Below are positions 50,111 through 63,700 of a stretch of DNA of 64,000 bases, piece by piece. The notes beneath the pieces are model-generated. The model did no database searches. It was not told where the DNA came from and saw only the letters and a program-made list of their open reading frames with translations. The translations under genes and the position numbers were made by a program. Within the stretch, counting starts at the first letter, position 1. Every line of letters begins with the position of its first letter. Source of the stretch: Archegozetes longisetosus (Eukaryota > Arthropoda > Arachnida > Sarcoptiformes > Trhypochthoniidae); the NCBI GenBank assembly GCA_018873245.2, contig JAEMBT020000006.1, positions 5,477,855 to 5,541,854 on the forward strand. The letters are read 5' to 3'.

Positions 50111-52502
50111 GAAATTTTCGAGGTTTTAATTCGTGACTTCGTCTCGATTTGGAAGTGAAATCAAGAGTTTCCAGACCAAATCTGGAAGTTATCAATTGAT
50201 TTATATCATAATGTTTTTTGTGGATATTTAAAATTAATTATCGAAAAATGAAAGTATGAACAAAAAAAAAGAATTGAAAGTATGTCGTTTAGCAGTTATT
50301 TTGAAAAATGACACTGTTTTCAACCTTTCAAACAAATAAAGGAATGAATAGCATCATAACCAGCATTGAATTAAAGCCTAATTTAACAGAAAGAGTTTAC
50401 ACCTGAAAAATTATACTTATATAATACAAATAAAGTGAAAGTTAATCTTTATAATTTATTATGCATTCGAGGTCTCATACATGAAATGGATTTGAAAAGC
50501 GTGAAAAGTATAACCTCAACATTTCAAACTAATTATAATTGATGTTTTATAAAAAATTAATGTCAGGGTTGTCTAGAAAATATTCCTTTTGGATATTGAA
50601 AGTAAACTTGCTCATTGGACTGTTTAATAGTTTACTTTGTATTTATATGTATAGCATGAAAATGTTTTTTTCCTTTTCATTAATTAATAGCTTTCTCTTG
50701 GTTTCTAGTTTACAAAATAATATCTCTGATCAATCAGTGAGTGCATATTCAATAAAAGCTTTGTGATCGAAACCTAGTTTAAAACTTCATTAATTGATTT
50801 TCACTAATTTGAAAGTAAACTTCTATGAAATTATTTTTTATTTGATTGAGTTATTCTTAGATTACTTGATGTTTGAAAGGAACAATTATTATTATCGTTT
50901 AGTAGCTAAGGGCCATATTGATTCAATGAAAAACAAATTGAATTGAGCATTTAAATTGAACATTTAACTTGAAATTGAAAGCTCTCAAAAGCAATTAATG
51001 ACAGCTGAGTCAATACTTGTACTTCAATTTGTCTAAGTATTTGCAATTTACTTTTATTATTTTATAAGCAATTGTCGAATTACAGAAACTAAATTACTTT
51101 AAACCAAACTAATGGTTAGTTTAATTGACCTACTGGCAAACAACTATTTGTCTATTTGTTTGCCAATAAGTTGTTTTGGGTCACTCTTTGTAGAATACCT
51201 TCAATCGAAGTATCTCAGTGAAACTTAATCGTTGCTAAACATAAACTTTCTTATAAATCACCGTGTCATAACTAATGATTTGGCAAATTTTTACAATTCA
51301 TTTTTCACTACTTCTAATCAATAATGATAAATGTTTCATTACTCCATACCCCTCGTAATACTCTCGTAAGTTTCCTTCTTTTCAAGAACCAATTTCTAAC
51401 CAAGTAATCAAATCTGCATTTCATAATGAAATTCCTTAATAACGGCTGAATAATGCAATTTTGATTCATTAGTCAGAATGCGATACTGACTCACTATTTT
51501 AGTACAGTCGCTTCCCAAATGTTATGCATGCATCCCTATTGAAATGTTACGCATTGGCCCCCTATTGATCTCTGACGCGCGAGTATGTCGTATCAGGGAT
51601 CCGGTAATCATTTTTAAAATAATCATAATTTATCCCTTCAAAAACGCTATTTGTTTCGTGTGAATAACCTAAACAATCACTAAGTCATGAAATCATCATG
51701 AATAATTAGACTTATTCATAACATTTTTCATATGAAAAGCGACTTCTTTAAAACACGAAAGACTTCAAGTCATTCATATTGTGTCAGATTTTTTTCATTA
51801 ATAAGTCTGGAAATTTATGATTAAAAAGTTGTCAACTAGTCATTGATCGATCCGTAACAATATATCTAATAGAAATCTGAATGAGTTGCCTTACCCTGAA
51901 GTTTATCAAATCGTTATCATTTTTGGATTGACAAATAGACAACATTTTGGAAGAGACAGTACAGCTTAACTCCTGTTATTAGTTTTCGAAACAAGTAATT
52001 TAGTGTTTTTTCTGTATTGACGTTATTCCAGAGTCACTCTTCTATTGTCAAAGTTAATATAGAATCGTTTAATAGAGTCAGTTAATACAGAATCTAATGT
52101 TGCATTAAATTCTAGAAACAATTTTATTAGATAAGCAATGAATAAAACAAATCAACAAAAGAATCGTCATTTTGGAGGCTATAATAAATTATATATAACG
52201 TAATCTAATTGAAAGTCTAATGTCTATTCGTTGGATTATTTTAAGTAATGTTAGGCTGAGTTGAGGTTAGGCTACTGTGACTGGAAAGTTGGTCTTCATG
52301 TTGAGAATACACAGGATAAGATGCATAGTTTGCGTCTTAGTATACAATCAAGAGCTTGTTGTACAGGTATGTATTACACATAAATTGATGCAATACTACA
52401 GGTTCCCAAACGGATGTGAAGTGTGGCTCATCTCATCCGTTGATATACATCCTCAACTACCGATTAAGGAAAGTATGACGACTACGCCTTCTTTTCAGAA
52501 TT

Positions 52503-52505
<3 letters not shown>

Positions 52506-52548
<43 letters not shown>
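52506..52548. repeat. (GA)n microsatellite
   Basis: An uninterrupted run of about 43 bp, followed by TGCGAGAGAGTGCTCGAC. This flank resembles that of the GA run at 37.6 kb. Confidence 0.97.
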
Positions 52549-52550
<2 letters not shown>

Positions 52551-53688
52551 CGAGAGAGTGCTCGACAGTGAACTTAGATCTAGAAAATCTCTCGATCAAC
52601 TCTATGACTAACGCTAACACTTCTAGCTTGACTAGAACTTTGTTGAGCCTTGCAATACCTTAAAGCGTGATAGGAGATATTTCTTGAGAAAATCATGCTT
52701 TTGATGTCCTTGAATCCGCTTAAATTGATTGACGATCGAACGGACACACTCTTAACTTGCTCTATACTATTGCTATAAATCTTTATAGCATTAGTTTTGA
52801 ACTAAACATCAATCATATCATAAGAACCAAAAGAGTTTAAAAAAATAAATAGATAGACAAACTATAAATGATTTTTCTTTTCTTATAACTTTTCTCATGT
52901 TAAACGAAAACCTTATCGTTGAGAATAAGTTTGCTCTGTGTGATTTTAGTTCTTAAGTATATGTAAAATACATATTTATTTTTACTTGTATGCTTTCATT
53001 TGCTTCAAAAAACTGTTCAATTATTCATCTGTCATAAGTTGTCTTCTTTAACAAAACTTCATTTTGACTGAACCTAAATTATTCTCAATCCTAACATTTA
53101 TTCTAATAATTGTTACTCTATCGTCGTTTACTCTACTATTCACTTTGTAGTTGTTTGCAAACTCTTTTCGTCAATTATTTAATTGTGGAGTTGTTTAGTG
53201 CAAGTTTAAAATGGTTTTCCCTCAAACTACTACAATATTAATCGATAACAGATTTTGTCTAAATTTAGTTGGCATCAATTGTAAGTTTATATTTAGCTGA
53301 GACGCCTTCTAAAGTCTAAACAGATTTGGATAAGAAAATAGTTTAAATGCGTATCTCAAATGTGTTTTACCTAAAAGCTAAAATTTCAAGTTTTCTCAAA
53401 ACCACTTTACTTAAGGTTTAGGTGCATTCATTTTGATTTGTATAAAATAACTGCTGAACAAACTCTAAGTGTTTTCTTAACATTCAAAGTATAAACTGTT
53501 TTTTCTCTTATCTAATAATAATAATTGAGAACCAATCAAATTTGGCGCATAACATGTTTAAAAGTCTAGTAATTCTCAATATAAAAAATGTCACTAAATA
53601 ACAACAATATAAGTCCAGCCAAACAAAAATCAACTGTTTTTCTCGTCAGCAAAACAACTGCAGAGACAAGAAATTTTTCTATTTTCAG

Positions 53689-53910
53689 TATAAAAATTGG
53701 ACGTAATTTGTGTGAGTTGCACTAAAGCTGGGCTAAGAGCAGCGGTTATGCGCGTTCAGATTGTTTTGTGTGGCAAAAGAGCAGAACAGCCATTACTGCG
53801 GAGTGAAACGCAACTGAACTGAAGTTGTATTTTGTATTTTGTCTCACATCTCAGTCACCCCTCGATAATAGTGATTGAGTCGCTCTCAAGTCTTCAGTGC
53901 ATTGAGTTTA
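53689..53910 (+). promoter_or_regulatory. Candidate promoter and non-coding first exon
   Basis: TATAAAAA at 53689-53696 is followed by about 200 bp clearly less AT-rich than its surroundings, containing CTCAGTCA and CTTCAGTGC initiator-like motifs (arthropod TCAGT). There is no open frame with a sensible start, so a 5'UTR exon is the natural reading. It could serve the gene whose first coding exon is near 58.3 kb, leaving a roughly 4.4-kb intron (inference). Confidence 0.35.
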
Positions 53911-56900
53911 GTGTTGGAAATGGTTTTGAACGGATATTTATGTGATTTTATTGGTTATAAACAAATTTTCAATCCAATTAATTAGTGTTTTGATGAACAG
54001 TTCACACATTTCAATAGTATTAATAAATATGTGAAGTTTGCAATTTTCATTTTGATCTATTCACCACAAATTATATTCAAATATAAGGTTTGTTTTTTCA
54101 AATTAAATGTTTTCTTTTTCATCTTGTTATATATTGAAGTGTTGCCTAAACTCAATGAATACTCACTTCTCATTGCATTGAACGAGAGAGTGAGTGGCTA
54201 TTCATATGAATACTAGTTTTCAATTACTAGCTCTGTATTTAATAATTAATTATTTGATATTTTTGTGTTGTGTTTCAATTCAAATCTGAATTGTTCAGTA
54301 GAATGTGATTTGATTTGTTTTTATCGTTGAAATATTTTCAATTATTTCTTACTAAAGTTGTTTACGATTGAACGCAATTTATTAAATGAATAAAAATGAA
54401 AAGTATTGACTTACAGTTTTGAAAATATTTGAAAATTTCTTTTTTATTCATTTGACGTCAATGTTTATGTTGATCTGAATGTTAATTAAGCCTTAATCTA
54501 ATTGAAACAGAGTTTGAAATTTATTTTTCAACTCATTACTAGGCAATTGGAGTGAATTTCAATTTTATTGATGAATATTTTGATTACAGATATCTAAATG
54601 AGTGAAAGTTGAAATAAATCGAGTAATGCTTTAATGCTTAATTGAAAGCATTTAATTTCACGTCAATAATAATTGACAAAACATATCAACAAATACTTGT
54701 TTTTAATTTGAACTGAAAATGTTTCAAATGATTGTTGAGTCCTATGAAAGTTTAGAAACGGTTTAATGTCAATTAGCATAAATACAATTTGTTTTTCAAT
54801 CGTCAATCAAATTGAATTGATTGAAGGTTTTAATCGATTTGTAATTTCTAACAAATTTTTAAACAGTTTTCAGTGATTATAACATGTCTATTGAACAGAT
54901 GTGCAAGCTTATGTGATATGTGCTGAGCTTGTTTGTATTTTATCTATTGTTGAACTTTTCATTGCAGAGATTACTTTCAAATTGAGTCATTTTGAAGATG
55001 CAATCAGTTATCAGTTTTTATTAATTAGTTTACAGTAAAACATTCAATTATTTTAGAAATTAGATTAAATTTGAAAAGAACTCCTCGTCGACAATAACAG
55101 ATAGTATTAGAGAAGATATATGAAGACCTCCCTCACCAGTCGTTTAAATGAAATATATATCGATATATAAAAGAGATTGATTTGGAGAATTGGAAAACTG
55201 CGCGCCTTTTCAGTCCTATTTATTGGTAGATCCTTTTTAATGGTTATAATAATAATAACAGTTGTAATAATAGTTATATTTATAGCGATAATAAGAAGTA
55301 AAAGCTCAATACATGCAATATAATAAGTTATAGCCCAGAAGTCTATGATTTTCACAATTATTTTCATGTCTCCCTACTTTACGCTATAAACTTATACTCT
55401 TTACTTCTCTTAACTTCTCTTTACTTATAGCAATTATTTTTATTTTTATTATCACATTTTCTTAACTCTCATCTAATTCTAGTTCAAGTCTTCTCATTAA
55501 GAGCTCCAATCAACTCAATCATAGATTAAGATTATTTCTATATTTGATTTTGATTTGATTTGAAGCTGAAAACCAGTTTTAAACACAATTTCAAACCCAG
55601 TTTGAACTTGATATCGATTCCAGTAATAAGAAATGCTTAGATGTGACTTAAGTTTAGATTGATTTAAAAAACTTAGTCAAGAAAGCGGTTAATTGATATA
55701 TAGACTAAAAGCCATGAGGTATTGGTTAAGCAATTGTTCGTTGTAATTATGTCAGAATCTATTACAATGATTGAGAACGAGTCAATGTCGGCACTTCATC
55801 AATGAGAGTCTAGTATTAGTCTCTAAAACAAGATATAAATAAGTTAAGACAACTTTTTGGAGCACTCATCCCTTCATAACTAAATTTAATCACTAAACTG
55901 TAAGCTCGCAGGACATGGTTCAAAATTATAGAGACTGCCGTTTTGCGCTAGGATGAGCTGCCTCAAGCTCATATGAGTATTATTTACTAAGTTAAAGTTA
56001 CATCAGATGACCATTAAGCCAAGGACATGACCAACGGTTCGTTGCGACCTAACTTAAGCCATTCTGATTTGACATACGCTATAACCTATCTTTTCTACAC
56101 TTCTCTTTTCTACCACTTCCCAACAGTTTCACATTTATTTTTTATTATCCATTAGTCATACTTTAAGGTTAGCCTAAGATTAGTCATAATCTATAGTTTA
56201 TTTTAGAATTACGACAGAATAAAATTTATCTAAAATGGGAAAAGAATTGAAAGGAAGAATTAAGTGCTAAATAAGTTGCCGCCCATTAATAATTATCATT
56301 GACTGAGCTTAAACTTAATTATTGGCAGAACGGAAATTACAGTGATTTCTTGAAAGCATAGCTAACGCTCAATCTCTAACTTAGCATTGAATCTGAATTG
56401 AAGTTTTAATCATGGCATGTTGTATTCATTTCTGCCCTTCATTCTACTCAACCATTAATTAACGTTTGTTTTCTATCAATTCTATAAACAGTTGAACTTT
56501 TGATTTTTGAACTTTTTTACAAATATGACGTATCGATGAAAAGACTTAAGAAGACGTAACAACTCTAGAATATATTAGAAGTTAGTTATACGAAATAAGT
56601 ATTTAGCTAGTAGTAGATCTGGTTAGTCAAGTCTCTTAATTTCATTTGTGAGATAACTTCCTGACGCATTCTAACTCAATGACTCTCAGCTAACTTTAAC
56701 TACTTAGAGGCCAGAAAATAATTAGGACTTCTTTTTTCACATAAATTGTCGAGAGTTTAGTTTGAAAAAACACTAAACATTGTTCTCATAACATTCGTAA
56801 TCAAACTCCTAATAATGAAAGTATAAGTTGACAAAAAATCATTTCAACTGACAATAAGAGGATCTCTGAGATCGTGACAGATGTGAATAATTATAATCAT

Positions 56901-58315
56901 ATTTAAATGAGTTTTGGCTGTAGTTTTGCAAACTTGAAATAAGTTATGCTTTTCCCATAGGCCTAGAACTAGAAACGCTCACAGCATTCAAGAGTGTATT
57001 CAACTTATTTTTGTTTGATCTTATTTTTACGCTGGCTTAAATTCGTAGAAGACACATTGAATTTTAAGGCATCTGACCGAATTTGACCGAATCTAGCTCA
57101 TTGTTGAAATTTAGTGCTCTGCCAATTGATTTTGTTTGACTGCTCTTTTAAGTCTGTTTTCTGATTTTCACTAACTAAACTAACAACACACAAAACTTCA
57201 GCCCAACAGACGTGACACTAACAGGCAGACATGCAGTACATGCTCTCTCTAAGACGTGATCTTAACAAAAAGTTTCTTTCAGATGCACTGATATCTGGAT
57301 ATTCTTCTATAACATGTATAGCAGATAAAGCTTTGCTATTGTGTATAAACCAGCAAATCCTTTAGCAAATAGTAAGCCATCCTTTAAGGTATTTTTGCGC
57401 TAATGAAGATATTTATATTAGATTGTACTGAAACTATATCTCATGACTGGATTTCGTGCTCAATGCCTATGATATGGTGACAAAAATGTATTAGATCTAA
57501 GAGCTGTGTTGTGCTGAGAAAATGTTGTTATTCGCTACATTTTAATGACATAGAAGTAGATCTGGTTGGAAAATCTTATTAAACTGTGCGAGAAGCGTTC
57601 TTGCCATCAAAAATGCATATCTCGCCAACTGGTGCAGCCATTGTGATAACTTAAGCGTTTGCAGCCATAAGTTGCATTTTCTTATTAGAACTAAATCCAA
57701 AATATATTACTAAATATCCACCAGATTCTTAGCGCTCACTTTCTCAGCTAAACTTATCAGCACATCTGACAGCAGAATAGAAATGGCTTTCAAATGGCTC
57801 TCAATTGGCAACTGAATTAAACGTTAAGTAGTTTTTAAGAGTGTCAGAGACGGCATGACTCCCGATCTGACATATGCTTAATATAACATCTCTTTTTACA
57901 AGTTAATATCATGAATTGATGATTGTGAGCAATAAGTGTAGAGTTTGTGTCAGTTTTAGAGGCGATATTGAATTGGTTTTCCTTATTATTAGAAGTCGAG
58001 CAACACTGCAATTTCAATCTCTAACAACTTATTCTCTCATTCTCTGCCAATGTAATATTGGGTTTAGTTTTTGATCGCATCACTCTCTTCTCAAAGCTCT
58101 GGTCAATGCCTTCAATATGTAGCGAAAGGTTAAATTTAGTGACACGTCTTTTCTCCTTAATTGTGTGTACGAGTCAGCAAATGAACGGAATATGTCTTAT
58201 ATTAGTTCTCATTGCTTTCAGTTCTCCCTTATAGGCAAAGCATTGCTATTAAAGTAGCGAATAGTGTAATCATCTATTGACCAATACTAATGTTGCAGTA
58301 CTTTGTTTCTTACAG
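53911..58315. other. AT-rich spacer or 5'UTR intron
   Basis: About 4.4 kb without supported exons. It would be an intron if the promoter at 53.7 kb and the exon at 58.3 kb belong together. Confidence 0.4.
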
Positions 58316-58618
58316 ATAATTACAACTAAGGGATGACTAACTAAATGTGGCCATCAAATTGGTGAAAGAAGAGCTGCCTTGATGCTGGCGCTAAAATGAT
58401 GATTTCAAATATGTTATTGATTAATGGAAACAAATATAATAGTAGGACTTGTTATGCACAACATTGTGGACATGAGAAGAGGACAATTTCCTTATTGACT
58501 AACGTGTTGACTCGGTTTTTAGTATCAATTATGTTTTTATATGTATTAATTGGTGTAACTGTTACGGAAGCAGTTTGGCAGGAAAATCTATTACCAAAGA
58601 AAAGGATAACCCATTTCA
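58316..58618 (+). CDS. Candidate first coding exon of a secreted or membrane protein (semaphorin-like N-terminus?)
   Basis: The exon is framed by a strong acceptor (CTTTGTTTCTTACAG) and a near-ideal donor (GTGAGT at 58619). An in-frame TGA at 58363 precedes ATG at 58396, so coding would start inside this exon and leave one base in phase 1. The 74 codons give a roughly 40-residue polar N-terminus, a hydrophobic stretch (FLVSIMFLYVLIGVTVTEA) typical of a signal peptide or anchor, and then VWQENLLPKKRITHF. From memory, class-1 semaphorins begin their mature part with a Trp and a Pro-Lys at the same spacing (WVNDVSPK type). The match is short, so the family name is tentative. The long n-region is unusual; a later Met may be used. 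Downstream exons would lie to the right, probably beyond the window. Confidence 0.4.
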
Positions 58619-59105
58619 GTGAGTACTTTACTAACAAATATATTACTTGAAGTTTTTCTTAAAATTCATTTATTACACCATCATTAATCCCATTTACAAT
58701 TACACAACAATTTTCCACTAAAATGGCTCTAATTCTTTTTCCTTGACTAATACTTTTTAAATTATTTAATTTGGGGCCAAAGTTTTCTCATTGTCTTTGT
58801 TCCTTAATCTACTCATTAATGGTCTCCTTTGTGTTAACACTGATTTTGTAAGAAAACACATTTTATTACTTGAAATTGTAGCATTCTGCTTATCTTTAAT
58901 ATTCATCAATTCTAATTTCGTGCTAAACCTAATTTAAATCGACCCTCACTTTTGCTTGGGTTAGGAATACGTGCAAATTTCAGTCCTTAATATCTCGTGT
59001 TAATGTGTTATGTTTAGAACAGGTGCGTCAACAGTAGCTTTTATCAAAAGAGTAGAGAAAATGCTTTTTGTAGACGGCGATTTTGTTAACTCAGCCAGTT
59101 ACTAT

Positions 59106-59109
<4 letters not shown>

Positions 59110-59137
<28 letters not shown>
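59110..59137. repeat. (TC)n microsatellite with CT-rich flank
   Basis: About 28 bp of TC, followed by roughly 40 bp of imperfect CTC/CCTC units to about 59180. Confidence 0.95.
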
Positions 59138-59142
<5 letters not shown>

Positions 59143-60731
59143 CCCTCTCACTCCGCTCCACTCTCTCTCTCCCTCTCTTCGTATTCAGCTGCTGCTCACG
59201 AACTGTTCCCCTGAAAAGAGTACTTCTATAAAGGAACTTCTTCTGCGGTTTGTGGGTTTGGTTATTCACGACAATTACTTTTTAGAATCTTAGAGACCAT
59301 GTATTGCTTTTTGGCAATACTTTCTAAACATCCTTAAACTGAGTATTGACATGAATTGATTTTTGCCTAGTATTATATAAATAAAAAATTAGATTTTTTA
59401 TCTGCATTTGGGCTCAATTTGATTTGAGTCAGAGCATGACATGAGAGAAAGGCTATTGTAATTATTGAAAGTGTTGTGTGTGTGGCCTTTCAGTGTTCAC
59501 ATATTTTGACATGAAATTTTAATATAATATCTGCCTTACATCGCTTCACTGCAAACACCGTAAAAAGGCATCAACTGATCTCGTGTGTAGTTTATGGGCA
59601 AAGTTAGTCAATCGACTCGTATTTATGACTCAATACATTTATATGTAATATATCATATTAAGAAAGATTGTGCCTCTGCTCACTGAGCAAAACACGATCA
59701 TCTGATCGATATTATTTCATAATTATGCCAAACTTATAGTTTGCTTTTTCATCATCTATACGTACGTGTTATGTCGTTGAACTTCCTGTAGTTCTGCCAC
59801 AACCAACGAATATTCGCCACTTTCTCATAGCTGTCTCTCTAAGAGTCAGTTCAATTGGAGTCACACCCATTCAAACGCATTCTGATATCATTATCAGACG
59901 CACACACTCTGACACACACCATATATACCACCAATGTTATGATATATTAGTAAAGAAGTTGCTCATCACATGAGCCATCATATCGTGATTGTTGTAGACC
60001 TAAAACAGAACTATACCATAAAATAAAAGCCAGAAAATCAGATCACGCTCTCGATTGTAAAGGCGACAAAGATTGACGTGTTTGTTGTGTTAAATATCAG
60101 TCAATGCACACCATTCTATAGGTTAATCATTTCAGCTTTTGCTTCGTTTCATTTCGCTTAATAATTTGCCTGGTTTTTTATCAAATTTATTAATATTTGT
60201 GAATTTTTATCTTATTTTCTTCAAATTGTGTATATTCAATCATTCATCAGTCGACTCTTTCACACAAGTTTCATAAAAACCATCTTTCATTTTAACTTGA
60301 TTGCAATACTGGCACAGAGTTTTTGTCCAACAATTTTCTTCTTTTATTTTTCTTTTTTTTCTTTTTTCTGAAGAAAAGTCGATTTAAAATCGATTTTTGC
60401 ATTTAATGATTTTAATGTAATACTGACTGAACTGCAGTTTTGGTAAGGTTTCGGATGAGGAACTCGTTATTAGCTTATGACCAGTAGTTAAGTATTTCAT
60501 ATTTCTCGAAGCAATAATTGCTTGTTTTTAGGTCTTCTCTCATGAGTGACCACATATGTGAACCGATAGTTGATATGTTGCACGCGTATAGCGTCTGTCG
60601 TATGACTAACACGGTCTGAAGCGTTGGATATTTAGCTCAAATTGAAATGGGTTTGAGATAACTAGAAAGAAGTTGAGCTTTGATGGAATTTTGGGTTTCA
60701 GTTCATTCGGACCGGTCTCTTGTTTGTCTCT

Positions 60732-60734
<3 letters not shown>

Positions 60735-60768
<34 letters not shown>
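60735..60768. repeat. (CT)n microsatellite
   Basis: A run of 17 CT units preceded by TTTGTCTCTGTT. Confidence 0.97.
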
Positions 60769-60770
<2 letters not shown>

Positions 60771-63700
60771 TATTCTATACAGTTTCTACTTAACGAACTA
60801 CTGTCTTGTGAGAGAGTGATCGCTTCAATTTCGCACACCATTGAATCCTTGCATCTCTTTGTCATCCAATTTTCTAGCCTTTCCTTCATTTTGTTTGCCC
60901 TTTTTCTGTTTTCTTCTGATTACAAGCTCTGCAGATATTCGAATGATTGACTAAATTGTCTATTCTTTAAATAGAAAATATAGGAATCAGTTGTGATAAT
61001 ATTTTAATCTAATTGTAATTCGCATGAGTTGTTCTAACTTTAATTAACGTAAGCCTAAGCAAAACGTTCCGTTTGCTAACTTTTGAATTAAAACTCATTT
61101 TTAGGCAGATTATTTTCAAAATTACAAATTCAGGTCAGTGTAGTTATATTTAAGAGCTTTTGGTTAAAACTATATTTAGATAATATTAAAAAATGTTATT
61201 ACAAACAATCAATTATTAGAATTGGAGAAAAAAGTGTAAGAAATGAGAAAAAACACTAAACAATTTTCGGACAACTGACTGAGTGACATGAAAACACTAG
61301 ACTTATTATTATGTAACTAAACTGCCCTTTGGCTCAACACAAGTGATAACAGGATCAGAAACTATATAATCATACGATTTAGTATTTCATTAAACTTTGA
61401 TAAGCAAATCAATTTTGATTTTCTCATTTGTTTTTTAGCCCACACTTCACTTCTAAAAGTTGATCCAAAAGTTGGTCGACAGCTTTTTCAGTCGATTTAA
61501 TTTGCCTTCAATTCCTTTTGAAGCGTCTGTTTGTTTAAAAATTACAGTTTTTTAGGTGTTTGTTGTATTGTATTGTAAGGCGAGCCCAAAAACTAGGACT
61601 CTTATTGTGCATTATTATAATGTTTTTTAGTGGCAAAGTTCACAACATTTGTTGGGATCCTATGCATAATAATAATGTGTATTATTTGTTGATAGCTTTA
61701 AACGCAGTACATATCTCATAATTGAATCTCTCGTCCACCTCCTCCTGGTCTGCTTATACTCGACTCAGTTGATTAGATGTTGATGTAAATGATATTTTCT
61801 TTTTTGGTTCTCTCTATCAGTCCAATGCCAGCCTCTTTTCTCATTGATTTCTGTCCTCAATTAACATCCAATTTTCATGCTGTTATATGAGCTCCTGACC
61901 CATATGGTACTTCTCCGAAACTTTACGTTTTAAGGTGTGCCAATCTGTAGTTTTATCAAACTTCTTATATAATCTTATATAATTGACTATTCGCAACATT
62001 GATTTAAATATTTCTAAACGCTCGATATATGTTCAGACAATGACAAACATTAAGTTGAGGCCAATGTTCACGTTTAGCCTTAGCCCTCATATTAGCATTA
62101 TTTGTGTTGATATACTGAAGCATGAATTTGTATTTATATTAATATACATTTATGTGTACTTATTTTATTATGATTGCAAAAGTAGTGCTACAAACCAGAC
62201 ATGAATAACTATACGTTTTTAATGAGCCATTATTTACAAGTATCGCTTTTTAACCGTTTTGCCTCTAATTATAGTCGTGTCTACCTTTAAGGCAATCAAA
62301 CAGAGATATGTCGAGTCCATACTTATGAACTTGATAAATCTAACTACTCTTCAATCATCCCTTCCTCTATCTCCCAGTACTCATTATAATCCCGATCACC
62401 TTAACTAAATGCTCTCACTCGCCTTCAACTTCTTTGCCTTCTACTACTTCCTGGTATTTTTAGCTCTGCATCAACCCATTTGGAATAAGAATTGTCGCTA
62501 TTTTTAATGCTAACTTTCATCATGTACTTGAACAAGATTATTTGCATTTGTGATTGCAGCCTTGATAATAATTATTACATTAATAGCATTTCCTTAACTT
62601 TTATCGACTTCTCTCTGGAAACAGTTGTAAATTCTAAGTATCTTTAGCAACATTTTTACAATAAGTTTTAATCAAAAATCAAGCTTGTACATATCAAACT
62701 TTATTGCTTTTAGTTGTGGGTTTACTATAAAAACCGGTCATTTTATTAGTTTTACTTTTAATATATTTCTGCTTAACATTCGTCTTAAGTACATAAGCTT
62801 TAGGAAAACAGTTGAAATTGTTTAAAAATGATTAGTATTTTTCTAATTCAAAGATAATGTGTTTACATCTGTTGAAAGTTGAATTACCGCCATTGTATAA
62901 CACCTACTATACATTACAATTAGTGCTGCACGTCTCTCCATACACCATATTTTATTACTATTTTATCTCTTCTAGCTATCAACTCTTCTATAATTATTGT
63001 CTCTGCTTTTCTATTACTTTTTATTTAATAGTCACATCTTTTACTATTCCGTTCTAATTAACTTGTTTCATGTCATAACGTTTGAGATAGATACGCTTTT
63101 CATAGTCTATTTCGGATGATAACACGCTTAGTACCTATAAAATGAAACTTAAGCATGTTTAAGATAGTTAGAGTTTAATTGTTAATGTAAGTGCATTTGA
63201 GTTTTTGCGTGAACCAACCAATTCTTTATTGATTATTGGTTTGGAATATCAAATTATTTATTCAATACTTACTTGAATGCATTAATGTTGAGAACGTTGC
63301 CAATTCGATTGAATTACATTTTCCCAAATAATTATCCTCTTTATTATATTGTTTCTTATTCTGCTCTATTTTTCTATTGTTTAACAAAAATGAAATAAAA
63401 TGTTTTTTCAATATTTGCTATTTAAACATAGTAGTAACGAGATGAAATATTCCCCTCATGCTTTGTTTTAATGATGACCCACAACTCATCGAATTTTGCT
63501 TAGCGAATAGTTTAATCGAAAATCATTACTTTCGGTAATTGAAAAACATTAAATTGTCGGTTAAAGCCCCAGAAGAATAGAATTTATTTAGTTATTCTTA
63601 GGAATAAATTTTAGGGATAGAGGTTGGAATGCGCTCGTATTGGAATGTGGCTCAAGCAATCAATTGCTGGTGAACTATTCTATAGAGCAGTGCCAGTAAT

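Larger units (their letters stand above)
45792..53688. other. Gene-poor region, middle part
   Basis: About 7.9 kb with no nameable gene. The first 2 kb is pyrimidine-rich on the + strand and could include a 3'UTR for the exon ending at 45791. Two GA microsatellites occur, and a 65-codon open frame at 48634 is a weak coding candidate. Confidence 0.5.

Noticed and set aside
62857-63057. 66-codon hydrophobic frame
   Set aside because: Tyr/Phe/Leu/Ser-rich, typical of pyrimidine-rich noise; no splice or promoter context.
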